Positions 1-9,034 of a DNA stretch of 64,000 nucleotides are shown one piece after another. Position 1 is the first letter of the stretch, and every line of letters begins with the position of its first letter. Position numbers and translations under genes: made by a program. Under the pieces are notes generated by a model that saw only the letters and a list, made by a program, of their open reading frames with translations, was not told the origin of the DNA and did no database searches. The stretch comes from Paludibacter sp. (lineage in GTDB: Bacteria; Bacteroidota; Bacteroidia; Bacteroidales; Paludibacteraceae): NCBI GenBank assembly GCA_019163375.1, contig JAFLKK010000019.1, forward strand, positions 211,486-275,485. The letters run 5' to 3'.

Positions 1-542
1 ACAGCCAATGTTGATGCAAATACATTTTTATCAACAAAAAGAATGTTGGCAGTAGCTTTTACCTGGTCACGACTGCGAAGATTAAGCATCATGGTAGCGG
101 CTTCAGCAGCTGCAGTAGCTTCGTCCAGCAGTGATGCGTTGGCCAGTGGTAATCCGGTAAAATCGCTTACTGCTGTTTGGAAATTCAATAATGCTTCCAA
201 CCGGCCCTGAGAAATCTCGGCCTGGTAAGGTGTGTAAGAAGTATACCACGATGGGTTTTCGAACACGTTGCGTTGGATAACCGCAGGTGTGCAGGTATCG
301 TACCAACCCTGACCAATATATGTAGTGAATAATTGATTTTTAGAGGCAATTTCTGCAATATGCTCGGCATATTGACGCTCGGTAAGTGCTTCGGGTAATT
401 CGATATTGTTCGTTAAGCGAATGGCTGACGGAATAGTTTGTTCTATTAGTTCATCCAGCGTATTAACGCCAATAATTTGAAGCATTTGAGCTTCGTCTTG
501 TTCTGAAATGCCGATGTGGCGGGCTTGCAGCAAGTTTATCAT
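1..542 (-). CDS. gcvP: Glycine dehydrogenase (decarboxylating), P-protein, N-terminal part
   Basis: This is the first 180 codons of the P-protein of the glycine cleavage system, the PLP enzyme that decarboxylates glycine and passes the aminomethyl group to the H-protein lipoyl arm. The reading frame runs off the left edge of the window, so the PLP lysine region is not visible. The N-terminus reads MINLLQARHIGISEQDEAQM and is followed by IPSAIRLTNNIELPEALTER and a stretch containing YDTCTPAVIQRNVFENPSWY and TPYQAEISQGRLEALLNFQT, all characteristic of GcvP. The start at 542 is the ATG 30 bp downstream of a good -7 box (572-579). Its role fits the other glycine/serine/threonine genes in the window (sdaA, kbl, tdh). 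Identity is secure; only the length is unknown. Confidence 0.95.
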   Translation of the reverse strand, partial: MINLLQARHIGISEQDEAQMLQIIGVNTLDELIEQTIPSAIRLTNNIELPEALTERQYAEHIAEIASKNQLFTTYIGQGWYDTCTPAVIQRNVFENPSWYTSYTPYQAEISQGRLEALLNFQTAVSDFTGLPLANASLLDEATAAAEAATMMLNLRSRDQVKATANILFVDKNVFASTLA

Positions 543-571
543 GTCGAAAATTGTTTTGTTTTTTTGTGCCC

Positions 572-579
572 CAAAAGTA
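572..579 (-). promoter_or_regulatory. Bacteroidota -7 promoter box for gcvP
   Basis: On the minus strand this reads TACTTTTG, a full match to the Bacteroidota sigma-70 -7 consensus TAnnTTTG, about 30 bp upstream of the gcvP start. I see no clear -33 TTTG. Confidence 0.55.
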
Positions 580-787
580 CTGCAATCTTTTGTAAAATGA
601 CTAATAATCAGCGAAAAGATATCAACAAATAGTTAGTTTTTTCTGTTGGTTTCAACCTGTTACTTTTCAATGAAATAAGTGATAATTAATTGCTAAATGC
701 ACTTGGATTTAATCAGTTTTTAAAACTGTTTTTAAACCAATTGAATACTTGATTGTTTATAACGATATAAATTTTAAACCAATTGCT

Positions 788-1417
788 ATGCTTCGTGATA
801 TTCGTAAACAATATGAATTCTCTGCTTTGAATGAAGAAAACTGTCAGTCGAATCCTTTCGATCAATTTAAAATGTGGATGCAGGAGGCCATTAAAAGTGA
901 ACAATTGGAGCCTACTGCCACGATACTTTCTACCGTTGACCGACACTTGCAAGTACATTCGCGTGTAGTTTTACTTAAAGAATTCAGTACCGTTGGTTTT
1001 ACTTTTTATACCAATTACGAAGGGCATAAAGCACAACAAATAGAACAAAACAAGAGCGTTTCATTGTTGTTCTTTTGGCCGACACTGGAGCGTCAGATAC
1101 GGATTGAGGGAGTGGTTGAAAAAATAGATGAAAAATCATCCAGTGACTATTTTAAGTCGCGTCCACTGGATAGTCAGTTGGGGGCGTGGGCTTCGCCTCA
1201 GAGTAAAGTGATTCCGTCGCACGATTTTTTAGACGAACAATTTCAGGCTTATCAGTTGAAATTTGGAAACGATGTTCCTAAACCACCACATTGGGGCGGT
1301 TTTATTGTGAAGCCAACTACTTTTGAATTTTGGCAGGGACGCGCTAATCGTTTGCACGACAGGTTGTTTTATCATTTTGAAGAAGGTGTGTGGATAATTT
1401 CGAGATTAGCACCCTGA
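788..1417 (+). CDS. pdxH: Pyridoxamine 5'-phosphate oxidase
   Basis: PdxH is an FMN-dependent cytosolic enzyme that oxidises pyridoxamine/pyridoxine 5'-phosphate to pyridoxal phosphate, the cofactor used by GcvP, Kbl and the serine/threonine enzymes elsewhere. Family hallmarks are visible: SRVVLLKEF and FYTNYEGHKAQQIEQN (FMN/phosphate region), and near the C-terminus EFWQGRANRLHDR, which matches the conserved substrate-binding EFWQGRxNRLHDR signature. The protein is 209 residues, normal for the family. An in-frame TTG at 749 would add 13 residues, but the ATG at 788 gives the family-like N-terminus MLRDIRKQYEFS and is preferred. It is divergent from gcvP across a 245-bp gap that holds no other gene. 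Confidence 0.95.
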   Translation: MLRDIRKQYEFSALNEENCQSNPFDQFKMWMQEAIKSEQLEPTATILSTVDRHLQVHSRVVLLKEFSTVGFTFYTNYEGHKAQQIEQNKSVSLLFFWPTLERQIRIEGVVEKIDEKSSSDYFKSRPLDSQLGAWASPQSKVIPSHDFLDEQFQAYQLKFGNDVPKPPHWGGFIVKPTTFEFWQGRANRLHDRLFYHFEEGVWIISRLAP

Positions 1418-1504
1418 CTTCATTGGTAACAGTCAGAATCAGTGGTCAATAGGCGGGCAATTTAGAATGAAAATGTAGTTTAATGTTTATTGGCAATTAA
1501 AGAG

Positions 1505-1512
1505 TATCTTTG
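1505..1512 (+). promoter_or_regulatory. Bacteroidota -7 promoter box for the DEAD-box helicase
   Basis: TATCTTTG is a full match to TAnnTTTG, 27 bp before the helicase start. It indicates that the helicase is transcribed separately from pdxH. Confidence 0.6.
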
Positions 1513-1538
1513 CACCGCTTATTAAACTGACAATAAAA

Positions 1539-2873
1539 ATGAATTTTACGGAATTAAATCTCAATGCACCTTTGGTCAATGCGTTGAATGACTTAGGTAT
1601 AACTGAAACTACAACCATACAGGAAAAAGCTTATCCCGTTATCATGTCCGGCAAGGATGTGGTTGGAGTTGCTCAAACAGGTACCGGTAAAACAATAGCG
1701 TATCTCCTTCCATGCTTGCGTCAATGGAAATTTACAAAAGAAAGACACCCTCAAATTTTAGTTGTTGTTCCTACCCGCGAACTTGTGGTTCAGGTAGTGG
1801 AGCAGGTTGAGAAACTTACTACTTACATGAATGTACGTGTTGTAGGTGTTTTTGGTGGTGTGAATATGATTCGCCAAACTCCCTTGCTTATGGAAGGTGT
1901 TGACGTATTGGTTGCCACTCCCGGTCGCTTGTTGGATTTTGCGTTGAATGGTACATTGAAATTGAAATCGATCAAACGTTTTATTATCGATGAAGTTGAT
2001 GAGATGTTGAATCTCGGTTTTCGTCCTCAGCTTATTCGTGTTATCGACTTATTGCCAACAAAACGTCAGAATCTGATGTTCTCGGCTACTATTTCCGAGG
2101 AATTGAAAGACCTGGTTCACGACTTCTTCGTCGAACCGATTGAAATAGAAGCTGCTCCAACTGGAACTCCATTGGAAAAGATCAAGCAAATTGGATTTAA
2201 AGTGCCGAACTTCTTTACGAAAGTAAACCTGTTGGAATTTTTGATGGAAACCACTCCGGAATTCTCCAAGGTGCTTGTTTTTACCTCAACAAAAAAACTG
2301 GCCGATGCGCTTTACGAGCAATTAGAACCTAAATTTGTTGGCCAAATAGGATTAATTCACTCCAACAAATCTCAGAATAATCGTTTCGAATCGTTGAATA
2401 ATTTCAAATCCGGATTAAACAGAATGCTCATTGCCACGGATATTGTGGCGCGTGGGTTGGACATCTCGGATGTGTCGCACGTGCTTAACTTTGATGTCCC
2501 CGAAGTGGCCGAAAACTATATGCACCGCATTGGACGTACCGGTAGAGCGGATAAAAACGGTGTAGCCATAACCTTTATCACCAAAGCAGATGCCGAATTC
2601 AGAGCAAGTATTGAAGCTTTGATGAACCGTAAAATTCCTATCGTCAAGATGCCTTTGGAGGTTGAGGTTTCAGTCGTATTGACCGACGATGAATTACCAC
2701 AGGTAAAAATGAAAAATACGCTTGTAACCCTACCTAAGAAAGAAGAAGGCGGTGCTGCATTTCATGAGAAAAAAGGCAAAAACCTGAAAGTAAATATGAA
2801 GGTCAGACGTCCGGAAGCCATGAAGCTGAAATACAAGAAACCTAAAACAAGAGGGCAAAAGAAAACAAAATAA
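1539..2873 (+). CDS. DEAD-box ATP-dependent RNA helicase (RhlE-like)
   Basis: A cytosolic ATP-dependent RNA helicase, probably acting in ribosome assembly or RNA turnover and cold adaptation. The two RecA lobes are complete: Q-motif region near the N-terminus (residue 28 is the Gln of TTIQEKAYP), Walker A AQTGTGKT at residues 45-52, motif Ia PTRELVVQ, motif Ib TPGRLLDF, motif II DEVD (a variant of DEAD), motif III SAT, and motif VI HRIGRTGR in the second lobe. A basic tail of about 70 residues, rich in Lys and Arg (MKVRRPEAMKLKYKKPKTRG), is typical of RhlE/CsdA-type proteins that bind RNA non-specifically. The length of 444 residues is normal. It has its own promoter upstream and a strong terminator hairpin downstream, so it is probably monocistronic. 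Confidence 0.93.
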   Translation: MNFTELNLNAPLVNALNDLGITETTTIQEKAYPVIMSGKDVVGVAQTGTGKTIAYLLPCLRQWKFTKERHPQILVVVPTRELVVQVVEQVEKLTTYMNVRVVGVFGGVNMIRQTPLLMEGVDVLVATPGRLLDFALNGTLKLKSIKRFIIDEVDEMLNLGFRPQLIRVIDLLPTKRQNLMFSATISEELKDLVHDFFVEPIEIEAAPTGTPLEKIKQIGFKVPNFFTKVNLLEFLMETTPEFSKVLVFTSTKKLADALYEQLEPKFVGQIGLIHSNKSQNNRFESLNNFKSGLNRMLIATDIVARGLDISDVSHVLNFDVPEVAENYMHRIGRTGRADKNGVAITFITKADAEFRASIEALMNRKIPIVKMPLEVEVSVVLTDDELPQVKMKNTLVTLPKKEEGGAAFHEKKGKNLKVNMKVRRPEAMKLKYKKPKTRGQKKTK

Positions 2874-2894
2874 TTCAATTGTTGCTTTCTGAGC

Positions 2895-2938
2895 AAAACA
2901 GGGGAGAATACACATCAAAATGTATTTTCCCCTGTTTT
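2895..2938 (+). terminator. Rho-independent terminator after the DEAD-box helicase
   Basis: An 18-bp inverted repeat (arms 2895-2912 and 2921-2938, one G:T pair, AAAACAGGGGA at its base) is followed by GTTTTTACC. It lies 21 bp after the helicase stop. Confidence 0.8.
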
Positions 2939-3095
2939 GTTTTTACCTAATTCCATTGTAGGCCTATTTGCATATTTGAACATTTATTCGCATCTATTGT
3001 TTTATGAATTAAAGTCTTATTTGCCCATATAGCCTAACTATTAGCTGTTTGGAGTGGAAGATAGAAACTAAAATATCAACTTAAAAGCAATGGAT

Positions 3096-4553
3096 ATGAA
3101 AAAAAAATTACTTAGTTTTATACTGGTGTTTTGTACAGTAGTATTTGTCTCTGCTCAGGAGGTGGTTGCAAAAGCACCTGTACAAGGTGAAGTGATTCCC
3201 AATTCGCATTGGTCTGTTTCTCTTAAAGCCGGAGGGAGTTATTTCCGAACCGGTGGAATGCAGTATAATTATGCTCTTCCTTTTTTTACCAGAAGCAGGC
3301 TCGATTTTACAAGTGTGGTAGGTGGTACTGTTGAGTACACCTTTACACCGGTCTTTGGACTCGGTCTCGACTTGACCTATACCGGGTATAGCCGGTGGAA
3401 TGACCTTAACGAGGATAGAGTCAGAGACAATTATTTGAATGGTAACACAAAAGATGTTGCTTTGTTTGGATCATTCAACCTGTCAAACATTATCGCTCCC
3501 AAAAGAACCGGTTTTTGGGAAAAGCTGAGCCTATATGCCAATGTAGGGACAGGAATTGCATTTTATAAGTATGATGTTGCGGGACATGTTGCCAATCCGA
3601 GTTCATTTTTAGCTCTTGGTGGGCTGAATTTGGAGTATAATATTAGTAAATCGTTTGCTATTGGAGGAGAGTTGCAATATCGTTATTATGCTAAAGATGA
3701 CATGGGCTATTATGCCAATTATCAGCCTACAGGGTTCTGCGATGCAGCTCTAGCTACTTTGAATGTGCGGTATAAAATTAATGCTACCGGAGCGAAGAAG
3801 CACGTGCGAAATATTAATGCACTGGAATATGTTCCGTTGGACGGTGATAACGACGGTGTAAGCGACTTAAAGGATAAATGTCCCGGAACTCCAGCCGGAG
3901 TACCGGTCGATTCACTTGGCTGTCCGGTTGATACGGATGCCGATGGTGTGGCCGATTATCTGGATAAGTGTCTGGATACCCCGGCTGGTGTAAGTGTCGA
4001 TTCAGTAGGTTGTCCGGTTGATACGGATGCTGATGGCGTAGCCGATTATCTCGATAAATGTCCGGCAACCCCTGCAGGCGTTAAAGTCAATGTGCAAGGT
4101 TGTCCGATTGATACGGATGGTGACGGTATTCCTGATTATCTTGATAAATGCCCTACTGTTGCGGGAGTAGCAGCTAATCAAGGGTGTCCTGAAGAAGTGG
4201 CTGCATTACCACCGTTCCCCGAAATGGGAGTGTCAAACTTTAGGATAGGATCGGCCGAAATTAAACCTGCTTTTATTCCGGTATTGAATAATCTTGTCGA
4301 CTATTTGAAAGCAAATGAAACAGCAGTTGTAGATTTGCAAGGTAATACTGATAGTACCGGTGGTGATGATCTGAATCAAAGATTATCCGTTAAACGTGCT
4401 AAATCATGTGCCGGTTATTTGATTAAGAAGGGTGTACCTTCAAATAAAATAACTACTCAGGGATTTGGTGAGAAAAAACCGATTACTACTAACGCAACTG
4501 TTGAAGGTAGAGCTAAAAACAGACGGTGCGATTTTGTAATTAGCCGTAAATAA
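3096..4553 (+). CDS. OmpA-family outer-membrane protein with thrombospondin type-3 repeats
   Basis: A probable outer-membrane porin/anchor that ties the outer membrane to peptidoglycan. From the N-terminus: a signal peptide (MKKKLLSFILVF... ending in SAQ), an OmpA-like beta-barrel over roughly residues 35-235, then four thrombospondin type-3 calcium-binding repeats, the first starting at DGDNDGVSDLKDKCPGTPAG and the others at DTDADGVADYLDKC and DTDGDGIPDYLDKC. The C-terminal OmpA-like domain (about residues 375-485) has the peptidoglycan-binding signature NTDSTGGDDLNQRLSVKRA and ITTQGFGEKKP. An ATG two codons earlier (3090) is possible, but 3096 gives a cleaner signal peptide. The gene is flanked by terminators on both sides and converges with the next gene. 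The type is an OprF-like OmpA protein, common in Bacteroidota. Confidence 0.92.
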   Translation: MKKKLLSFILVFCTVVFVSAQEVVAKAPVQGEVIPNSHWSVSLKAGGSYFRTGGMQYNYALPFFTRSRLDFTSVVGGTVEYTFTPVFGLGLDLTYTGYSRWNDLNEDRVRDNYLNGNTKDVALFGSFNLSNIIAPKRTGFWEKLSLYANVGTGIAFYKYDVAGHVANPSSFLALGGLNLEYNISKSFAIGGELQYRYYAKDDMGYYANYQPTGFCDAALATLNVRYKINATGAKKHVRNINALEYVPLDGDNDGVSDLKDKCPGTPAGVPVDSLGCPVDTDADGVADYLDKCLDTPAGVSVDSVGCPVDTDADGVADYLDKCPATPAGVKVNVQGCPIDTDGDGIPDYLDKCPTVAGVAANQGCPEEVAALPPFPEMGVSNFRIGSAEIKPAFIPVLNNLVDYLKANETAVVDLQGNTDSTGGDDLNQRLSVKRAKSCAGYLIKKGVPSNKITTQGFGEKKPITTNATVEGRAKNRRCDFVISRK

Positions 4554-4570
4554 TCAAACATATTCATATA

Positions 4571-4605
4571 AAAAAGGGTTGCCGTTCACATTGGCAACCC
4601 TTTTT
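4571..4605. terminator. Bidirectional terminator between the OmpA-like and barrel genes
   Basis: A perfect 13-bp inverted repeat, AAAAAGGGTTGCC (4571-4583) and its complement (4593-4605), has an A-run on the left and a T-run on the right. It therefore works for both of the convergent genes. Confidence 0.88.
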
Positions 4606-4631
4606 TTGTAGAAATGTTTGTTCTTAATTTC

Positions 4632-7475
4632 TTAGTCGTTTCCTCCTCTGAAGCCACCTCTGAAGCCACCTCCGTCACCACCACCTCTTGGGTGATCTCC
4701 TCCCGGAGGAGGCCCAAATCGTTCCATTGGGTTTGTTTCGGCAGGGTTGCTTTTTGATCCGGCAAATTTGTTAATTTTCATTGTAAAGCTCAACATAAAG
4801 TAAGAGGTAAGCGTGTTGTACTTGTTGAAAGAAATATTGTTATCGCCAATTGTTTGACGTATGTTCAGTTGTTGGTGAAGGATGTCATATACCTTCAGCG
4901 CAATCACGCCTTTGCTTTTGAAAACAGTTTTATCAATAGTAGCATTCCATATTAATTGATTTTGATCAAAATCACCGTAGCCCTGACGCATTGTGTAGTT
5001 TAAGTCAGTTCCTATATTAATGTTGTACGGTAAATGTGCAACAATGTTACCTGCTCCTGTCCAATCGGTAACCTCGGTTGTCATCTTGTTAAGGTTATTT
5101 ACAGAATTGGTATATCTAACACCTCCTCTTACTCCAATTTCGAATAAATCCTGGGTAAAGGTTAATGATATGTTCTCGCCTAAATTGTATGATGGGGTGT
5201 TGCTCATATCACCTTTGACGAAATTATCAACATCTATTAGTTCGTTATTCATACCTTTAGATGAATAACCAATTGATCTGCTGTATCCTGCAGATGTAGC
5301 AGTGTTGAATTGTAGCCTTTTTTTGATAAGTGGTGTGTTGAACATTATATTACCAAACAAATTGAATGGCATTACATCGGCGTTAACGGTTTGGCTGTAC
5401 TGTTTACCGGTATTATCGTAAATACTATTTGTTACCAACGCATCTTTTGTGAAATTCGCATTGATGAACGTGTTGATCGAAGAGAACGTTTGGTCGTTAA
5501 AACTGCTGTACATTATTCTCAATGATTGGTTAAATGCAGGATTTAAATTAGGATTTCCAACTGTTTCGTTCATTAGGTTCGAATTGTTCTTTACCGGTTG
5601 CATTTGGTTGATGTCCGGTTGATTCGTTTGTCCACGATAATCAAGACGTGCAAACTTCTTTTTCCCGAAATTATATTGTAGTCGGGCAGTAGGTGAAAAG
5701 TTAAATACGTTTCTTGAAATAGGGATTGATGTTCCATTATTGTAAAGACGCGAGCTATTGGTTTGTGAAGGCTCTCCTCTCATCCCGAACATCAGGTTGT
5801 ATTTCTTATCAACATAGCGATAATTCAACTCTAATGACTCTTTATTAAATCTATTGTTGTAGTCGTTGCTATATTCGTTGTTAATAGTAGTAAAATTACC
5901 GTTTGCATCACCGTTATATTGAACTTTGTTAGAAGAACTATAACTATCGCTAAAAGACACCGCAGTTTCCAAAAAGTTTTTTAAGTTCCAGAGTGGTTCC
6001 ACAAACGACATACGCAAGCTAACATTGTAACGATTTGATTTATTAGTAGTTCGTTGATTAATAGTGGTATCAGACGCTGTCAGGAAGTTGTATTTGTATG
6101 AATAATTAAAACTCTCATTGTCGCTTTGTGAAATGCTGGTTTGGAAGTTCGCAGTCAGTGTTCTTCCTTTTTTAGAAGCGAATTTACGATTGTAAATGAT
6201 TCCTATCCCTCCGTTTAAAGATGTTCCGTTTCCATCGTTTACGGTTGTTCCTCTACTCGTACTATCCGCTCCGCTTATGTAGGAATAGGCTCTGTTGCTA
6301 TCGGAATAGCTTTGATTGTATCCTAAGTTGGGTTGGAAAATAATAGTATTTAAGCTGTCCATTTTCCATTCCATTTCCAGTCGCATATTGGCCGAATAGT
6401 TTTCATTGTGGGCAATGTTTTTGGAATTGTTTGTATTGTTCTCGTCTTTAAGGAAAGTGGTTTGATTATTTTCATTTATAGTTTCGTTACTCGAATGGTT
6501 GAGCGACGCATCACCTCCGACTTTCAATTTTTCATTGATTGCTGAACTATTGTTTACTCCAATGTTTTGAGTAGTATTGATACCACTACTGATACCACCA
6601 AAGCCACCACCGTTTCTACCACGACTACTTCTGGAAGTATTTGCGTTGTTTCCACCACCCGTTAAAGTGGTTTGTGTTTCGCCATCAATCATATTCAAGA
6701 AAATATTACCATCATAGCGAAGTTTATCTTCAGTGTCCGAACCAGCACCGGCGGTAATGTTGCCAAAAGTACCTCTTTTACGGTTTGACTTGAAGGTAAG
6801 GTTGATAATGCGCTCTGTGTCATTATCTTCAAATCCGGTTAGTAATGCCATGTCCGATTTTTGATCCAAAACCTGAATTTTATCAATCATTTCGGCAGGA
6901 ATATTTTTGGTGGTCATTTCAACATCGTCGCCAAAAAACTTTTTGCCATTTACTCGAATTTTCTTTATTTCTTCACCGTTTATTCTTATTTTTCCATCAG
7001 ATGTTACCTCCGCACCCGGCAATCGCTTTAATAAATCCTCTACCACTGCATTTTCGGTTGTTCTAAAAGCGGTTGCATTGTATTCCAAGGTGTCGCCTTT
7101 AACCACCATTTGCGCGGCTGTGCCTCTAACCTCCACTTCTTTTAATAAATGAGCGTTTTCTGTTAGCTGTATGCCTTTTAGAATCAGGTCTTTTTGTGCT
7201 AAGACAATATCCTTGTAGTATTTTAGATAACCTATGGAGCTAATAGATAAAATATAATTTCCGGGTTTTACTTTACTAAGTATAAAGCTGCCTTTTAAAT
7301 CGGTGCTGCAACCCTGAACCAAAGTAGAATCGGATTGTCGTAGAAGGCGAACTGTACCTAATTCAATGGGTTGTCCGTTTTTGGAGTCAAAGACTGTACT
7401 TTGAATACTGTGCTGTGCATAAGCAGATATGCTTAGGGTGAGAGCCAGAATGACTGTTAGAGAAAATTGCTTCAT
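4632..7475 (-). CDS. TonB-linked outer-membrane beta-barrel protein (CarboxypepD_reg-like/OMP_b-brl_3 type)
   Basis: A large outer-membrane protein of 947 residues. The order of parts is: signal peptide (MKQFSLTVILALTLSISAYA), a CarboxypepD_reg-like beta-sandwich at about 22-105 (VFDSKNGQPIELGTVRLL, GNYILSISSIGYLKYYK), a TonB-receptor plug-like region at about 115-225 (AVVEDLLKRLPGAEVTSDGK, IKKIRVNGKKFFGDDVEMTT), and a long Asn/Ser/Tyr-rich barrel. The C-terminal tail is Gly-rich (PPPGGDHPRGGGDGGGFRGG), which is unusual for a TonB receptor that should end in an aromatic. These OMP_b-brl_3 proteins are abundant in Bacteroidota and mostly have no known substrate. No SusD partner lies next to it. 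The function is inferred only at family level. Confidence 0.85.
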   Translation of the reverse strand: MKQFSLTVILALTLSISAYAQHSIQSTVFDSKNGQPIELGTVRLLRQSDSTLVQGCSTDLKGSFILSKVKPGNYILSISSIGYLKYYKDIVLAQKDLILKGIQLTENAHLLKEVEVRGTAAQMVVKGDTLEYNATAFRTTENAVVEDLLKRLPGAEVTSDGKIRINGEEIKKIRVNGKKFFGDDVEMTTKNIPAEMIDKIQVLDQKSDMALLTGFEDNDTERIINLTFKSNRKRGTFGNITAGAGSDTEDKLRYDGNIFLNMIDGETQTTLTGGGNNANTSRSSRGRNGGGFGGISSGINTTQNIGVNNSSAINEKLKVGGDASLNHSSNETINENNQTTFLKDENNTNNSKNIAHNENYSANMRLEMEWKMDSLNTIIFQPNLGYNQSYSDSNRAYSYISGADSTSRGTTVNDGNGTSLNGGIGIIYNRKFASKKGRTLTANFQTSISQSDNESFNYSYKYNFLTASDTTINQRTTNKSNRYNVSLRMSFVEPLWNLKNFLETAVSFSDSYSSSNKVQYNGDANGNFTTINNEYSNDYNNRFNKESLELNYRYVDKKYNLMFGMRGEPSQTNSSRLYNNGTSIPISRNVFNFSPTARLQYNFGKKKFARLDYRGQTNQPDINQMQPVKNNSNLMNETVGNPNLNPAFNQSLRIMYSSFNDQTFSSINTFINANFTKDALVTNSIYDNTGKQYSQTVNADVMPFNLFGNIMFNTPLIKKRLQFNTATSAGYSRSIGYSSKGMNNELIDVDNFVKGDMSNTPSYNLGENISLTFTQDLFEIGVRGGVRYTNSVNNLNKMTTEVTDWTGAGNIVAHLPYNINIGTDLNYTMRQGYGDFDQNQLIWNATIDKTVFKSKGVIALKVYDILHQQLNIRQTIGDNNISFNKYNTLTSYFMLSFTMKINKFAGSKSNPAETNPMERFGPPPGGDHPRGGGDGGGFRGGFRGGND

Positions 7476-8021
7476 ATAATTTAGTGTTGAATATATTTGT
7501 TGTACTTGTTTTATTTCGAATCTGTATGTATTGACTTACATTTGTGTAAAAGGTTTAATCAGTATCTCCAAATGAGTGAATTTTGGTCAGCTATTTAATA
7601 TTACATTATTGTGTGTTAAGATAACAGGAGTAAAAACTCTTGTATAAATATTTTGTATCGTAACTTTTTAGATTTCTTTGAATTACAAAATATTTGCTTT
7701 AAAATGAAGAATTCTATGAACAATTCTTTCAAAATTTACATTGTAATGAGTAATAAACACATGTGTATTTCTTTTGAATATGTTCTAAATTTGAAATTAT
7801 TTCAATTAAATATGGCTAAATAGATGGTTTATCTATGTGAAATTAAATTTTTATTCTATATTTGCATCGAACATAGGACGTGAAAGTTTCTAAAGGAACA
7901 ACTTTTACATTGACTAAACAAATGCTGGTTCAATTTGAGAGAGCAATTTGTTTCAATACGGACGAGCATGTGTTTTTCTAACAATTAATCTATATTTACT
8001 AATACTAAAATTGCAGTCAGA
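7476..8021. other. 546-bp intergenic region with the respiratory-locus promoter and a structured leader
   Basis: This AT-rich divergent gap separates the barrel gene (minus) from the respiratory locus (plus). It holds the -7 box at 7857-7864, then a leader of about 150 nt. The leader has two possible small hairpins: GTGAAAGTT (7880-7888) with AACTTTTAC (7900-7908), and CAAATGCT (7919-7926) with AGCAATTTG (7942-7950). A second match to TAnnTTTG on the + strand lies at 7537-7544, but it is too far from any gene to assign. I see no ORF of note. Confidence 0.5.
7857..7864 (+). promoter_or_regulatory. Bacteroidota -7 promoter box for the respiratory locus
   Basis: TATATTTG is a full match to TAnnTTTG. 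The nearest upstream -33 candidate (TGTG at 7836-7839) is 3 of 4. The predicted transcript has a leader of about 150 nt before the first gene at 8022. No equally good box was found between the genes of the locus, which suggests this promoter drives much of it. Confidence 0.5.
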
Positions 8022-8984
8022 ATGAGTGAACAAGACGAAAAACCCAAAAAAAATTCAAGAAGAAAGTTCTTACAAGAATTAGGTATTGTAGGCATAGGTT
8101 CAGTCTTAGGGGGTTCTGCAATTTTGGCCGGTATTAATTACGATAAAAAAAAGACTGCCGGTCAGCGTGTTCGGGTACTTACAGCCGAAAATGAATTACT
8201 GGAAATCGAAAAAAGCGATACTACAAAAGTAGCTAAAACAACATACGAAAACCTTACTTATCTGCAAAAACAAGGTCGCGATGGACTTGCAGGCAAGAGA
8301 TTTGTAATGGTAATCGACCTTTCCAAGTGCAGAAATGCCCGTAAATGTATGGCCGCATGTCAAAATGCGCATCATCTCCGTCCCGAACAGCACCATATCA
8401 ACGTGCTGAAAATGGAAGAAACCGAAAATACTCCGGCATTTTACATGCCAAAACCTTGTCAGCACTGCGACAATCCTCCTTGCGTAGCCGTTTGTCCGGT
8501 AGATGCTACCTTTAAACGTCCCGATGGAATTGTTTTGATTGATAACGAACGCTGCATTGGTTGTCGTTTTTGCATTGCTGCATGTCCGTACAGCGCCCGT
8601 GTTTTCAACTGGTCGGAGCCTCTGAATGCACAGGCTGATAAAGACTTGACGTATAACGTTGAACTGAATGTTCCACAGCGTAAAGGTACCATAAGTAAAT
8701 GTTTATTCAGCGCCGATAGATTGCGTGAAGGTAAATTGCCATATTGTGTTGGAGCTTGTCCAAATGGTGTTTATTACTTTGGTGACGAAAACGAAGATGC
8801 AGTTACAAACGGAACTACAAAAGAAACTGTGCGTTTCAAAAAATTACTTGAAGATAATGGAGGCTATACATTAATGCCTGAGCTTGGGACTCACCCAAGG
8901 GTTTATTATTTGCCGGCAAAAGGAAAAGAATATCCATTCCAGGATAAAGATAAACCCGAAGCTTTAGAGCATTTGCACGGATAA
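8022..8984 (+). CDS. Tat-exported iron-sulfur (ferredoxin-like) subunit of an NrfD-type quinol oxidoreductase
   Basis: An electron-transfer subunit of the DmsB/HybA/PsrB/NrfC type, 320 residues. A twin-arginine signal (SRRKFLQ, residues 12-18, then a hydrophobic stretch to about 37) places it outside the cytoplasmic membrane. The four cluster motifs are C103-x5-C109-x3-C113, a full four-Cys motif C146/C149/C154/C158, a full motif C178/C181/C184/C188, and C227-x14-C242-x3-C246. The first and fourth motifs each lack their second cysteine (Ala106 and Ser230), so 14 of 16 usual ligands remain. The next gene encodes the NrfD membrane partner and the third a cytochrome c. No molybdopterin catalytic subunit is present, so the likely role is to relay electrons from quinol to cytochrome c, as in alternative complex III. 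That role is inferred from the neighbours. Confidence 0.85.
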   Translation: MSEQDEKPKKNSRRKFLQELGIVGIGSVLGGSAILAGINYDKKKTAGQRVRVLTAENELLEIEKSDTTKVAKTTYENLTYLQKQGRDGLAGKRFVMVIDLSKCRNARKCMAACQNAHHLRPEQHHINVLKMEETENTPAFYMPKPCQHCDNPPCVAVCPVDATFKRPDGIVLIDNERCIGCRFCIAACPYSARVFNWSEPLNAQADKDLTYNVELNVPQRKGTISKCLFSADRLREGKLPYCVGACPNGVYYFGDENEDAVTNGTTKETVRFKKLLEDNGGYTLMPELGTHPRVYYLPAKGKEYPFQDKDKPEALEHLHG

Positions 8985-9034
8985 TACAGCCATACAGCAG
9001 CATAAATCCCATATTTATTCTTTGGCATTTGCAT

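Noticed and set aside
749..787. TTG start giving pdxH 13 extra residues
   Set aside because: The ATG at 788 gives the family-like N-terminus, and the TTG lies in AT-rich promoter-like sequence.
4632..7475. SusC-type nutrient receptor
   Set aside because: No SusD partner, no typical SusC barrel C-terminus, and a Gly-rich tail; better placed in the OMP_b-brl_3 group.
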